A DNA stretch of 64,000 nucleotides from JAKZVK01 sp965261065 (GTDB lineage: Bacteria > Acidobacteriota > Terriglobia > Bryobacterales > UBA6623), in assembly GCA_965261065.1 (NCBI GenBank), contig OZ253444.1, positions 1,240,001 through 1,304,000 of the forward strand. The letters run 5' to 3'. Position 1 is the stretch's first letter; the number at the start of each line of letters is the position of its first letter. Positions 63,552-64,000 of the stretch are shown here, piece by piece. A program made the position numbers and the translations under genes. The notes under the pieces were generated by a model, which was given only the letters and a program-made list of their open reading frames with translations, had not been told where the DNA came from and searched no databases.

Positions 63552-64000
63552 TTGAAGCCGTTTGATTATGCACGTCCCGGCTCTCTCAAAGAGGCTGTGG
63601 ACCTATTGGCGCAGCACGGGGACCGGGCCCGCGTGTTGGCCGGCGGAACCGACCTGTTGGTGCAGCTTCGCGCCGGTGTGCGCGAGGCTGACATGGTCGT
63701 CGACATCAAAGAAATCCCGGAGCTGAACCAGATAAGCTACGACGCTGGCAGCGGGCTGACGCTGGGAGCCGCCGTGCCGTGTTTCCGGATCTACCAGCAC
63801 GCCGACATCCGGCAAGCGTATCCAGGCTTGATCGACGTGGCCTCGTTGATCGGGGGAACACAGATTCAAGGCCGCGCTTCTTTGGGCGGGAATCTCTGCA
63901 ACTCAGCGCCTAGCGCGGATGCCCTGCCGCTACTGATCGCACTCGAAGCGACGTGCCGCATCGAAGGTTCCGGCGGCAGCCGCGACGTCGCGGTGGAGGA
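63552..64000 (+). CDS. FAD-binding subunit of a molybdenum hydroxylase (partial)
   Basis: First 149 codons from a TTG preceded by GGAGG: MKPFDYARPGSLKEAVDLLA, 'ARVLAGGTDLLVQLRAGVRE' (FAD loop AGGTDL), 'LTLGAAVPCFRIYQH', 'IGGTQIQGRASLGGNLCNSA' (second FAD motif), 'PSADALPLLIALEATCRI'. Medium subunit of the xanthine dehydrogenase/CO-dehydrogenase type (XdhB/CoxM). Continues beyond the window. Confidence 0.93.
   Translation, partial: MKPFDYARPGSLKEAVDLLAQHGDRARVLAGGTDLLVQLRAGVREADMVVDIKEIPELNQISYDAGSGLTLGAAVPCFRIYQHADIRQAYPGLIDVASLIGGTQIQGRASLGGNLCNSAPSADALPLLIALEATCRIEGSGGSRDVAVE

Overview
The window is GC-rich bacterial DNA. The best taxonomic clue is the C-terminus of the sorbosone-dehydrogenase-like gene (56591-58874). 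It carries the 'VSAATYASGEPLSPGQI...FSSPGQINALVPWEL' type of domain known as TIGR03437, which is expanded in Solibacter and other Bryobacterales. The chromosomal half also suits an Acidobacteriota-type genome: a Tat-exported conserved protein next to an SMP-30 protein, an EgtB-EgtD pair, and a REP-associated transposase. The lineage is an inference, not proven.

Layout. 1-0.6 kb: a HigB-HigA toxin-antitoxin pair. 1.3-39.8 kb: a mosaic island dominated by mobile elements: two copies of an ISNCY/IS1202-like element, two of an IS630, five IS1380 copies in two subfamilies, four IS1595 copies in two subfamilies, and relics of IS4, IS5 and IS6 types. Between them are plasmid genes (ParA plus a ribbon-helix-helix partner, and two damaged RepA genes), a bacilliredoxin, a radical-SAM pseudogene, a desaturase, a Cache-domain protein, an ankyrin protein, and several unknown genes. 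Target-site duplications (TSDs) can be read for many elements and show the order of nesting. 39.8-64 kb: ordinary chromosome starting near a tRNA-Leu(CAA). It holds a sirtuin, a Fic protein, a glycosyltransferase-like membrane protein, a CDF metal exporter, Uma2, the Tat/SMP-30 pair, egtB-egtD, an SSS symporter, yceH, rpsA, the sugar dehydrogenase, a DapA-family enzyme, a RAYT, an IS3 element, and the start of a molybdenum-hydroxylase FAD subunit.

The most informative locus is 30133-35941. One ancestral gene of about 643 codons is split by a 3.87 kb unit made of an IS1380 copy plus adjacent cargo (an ankyrin gene and repA). A perfect 5-bp repeat (ATTAC) flanks the whole unit, and removing it restores the reading frame. 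This is the pattern known for ISEcp1, another IS1380 member: one-ended mobilisation of neighbouring DNA. A second notable gene is a redox protein (20443-20988) whose CxxC motif has TGA in place of the first Cys codon, followed by a possible SECIS-like hairpin.

Many genes carry one lesion each (frameshifts, nonsense codons, IS insertions). Either the genome is decaying under IS expansion or part of the damage is sequence error in short homopolymers; both are considered below.
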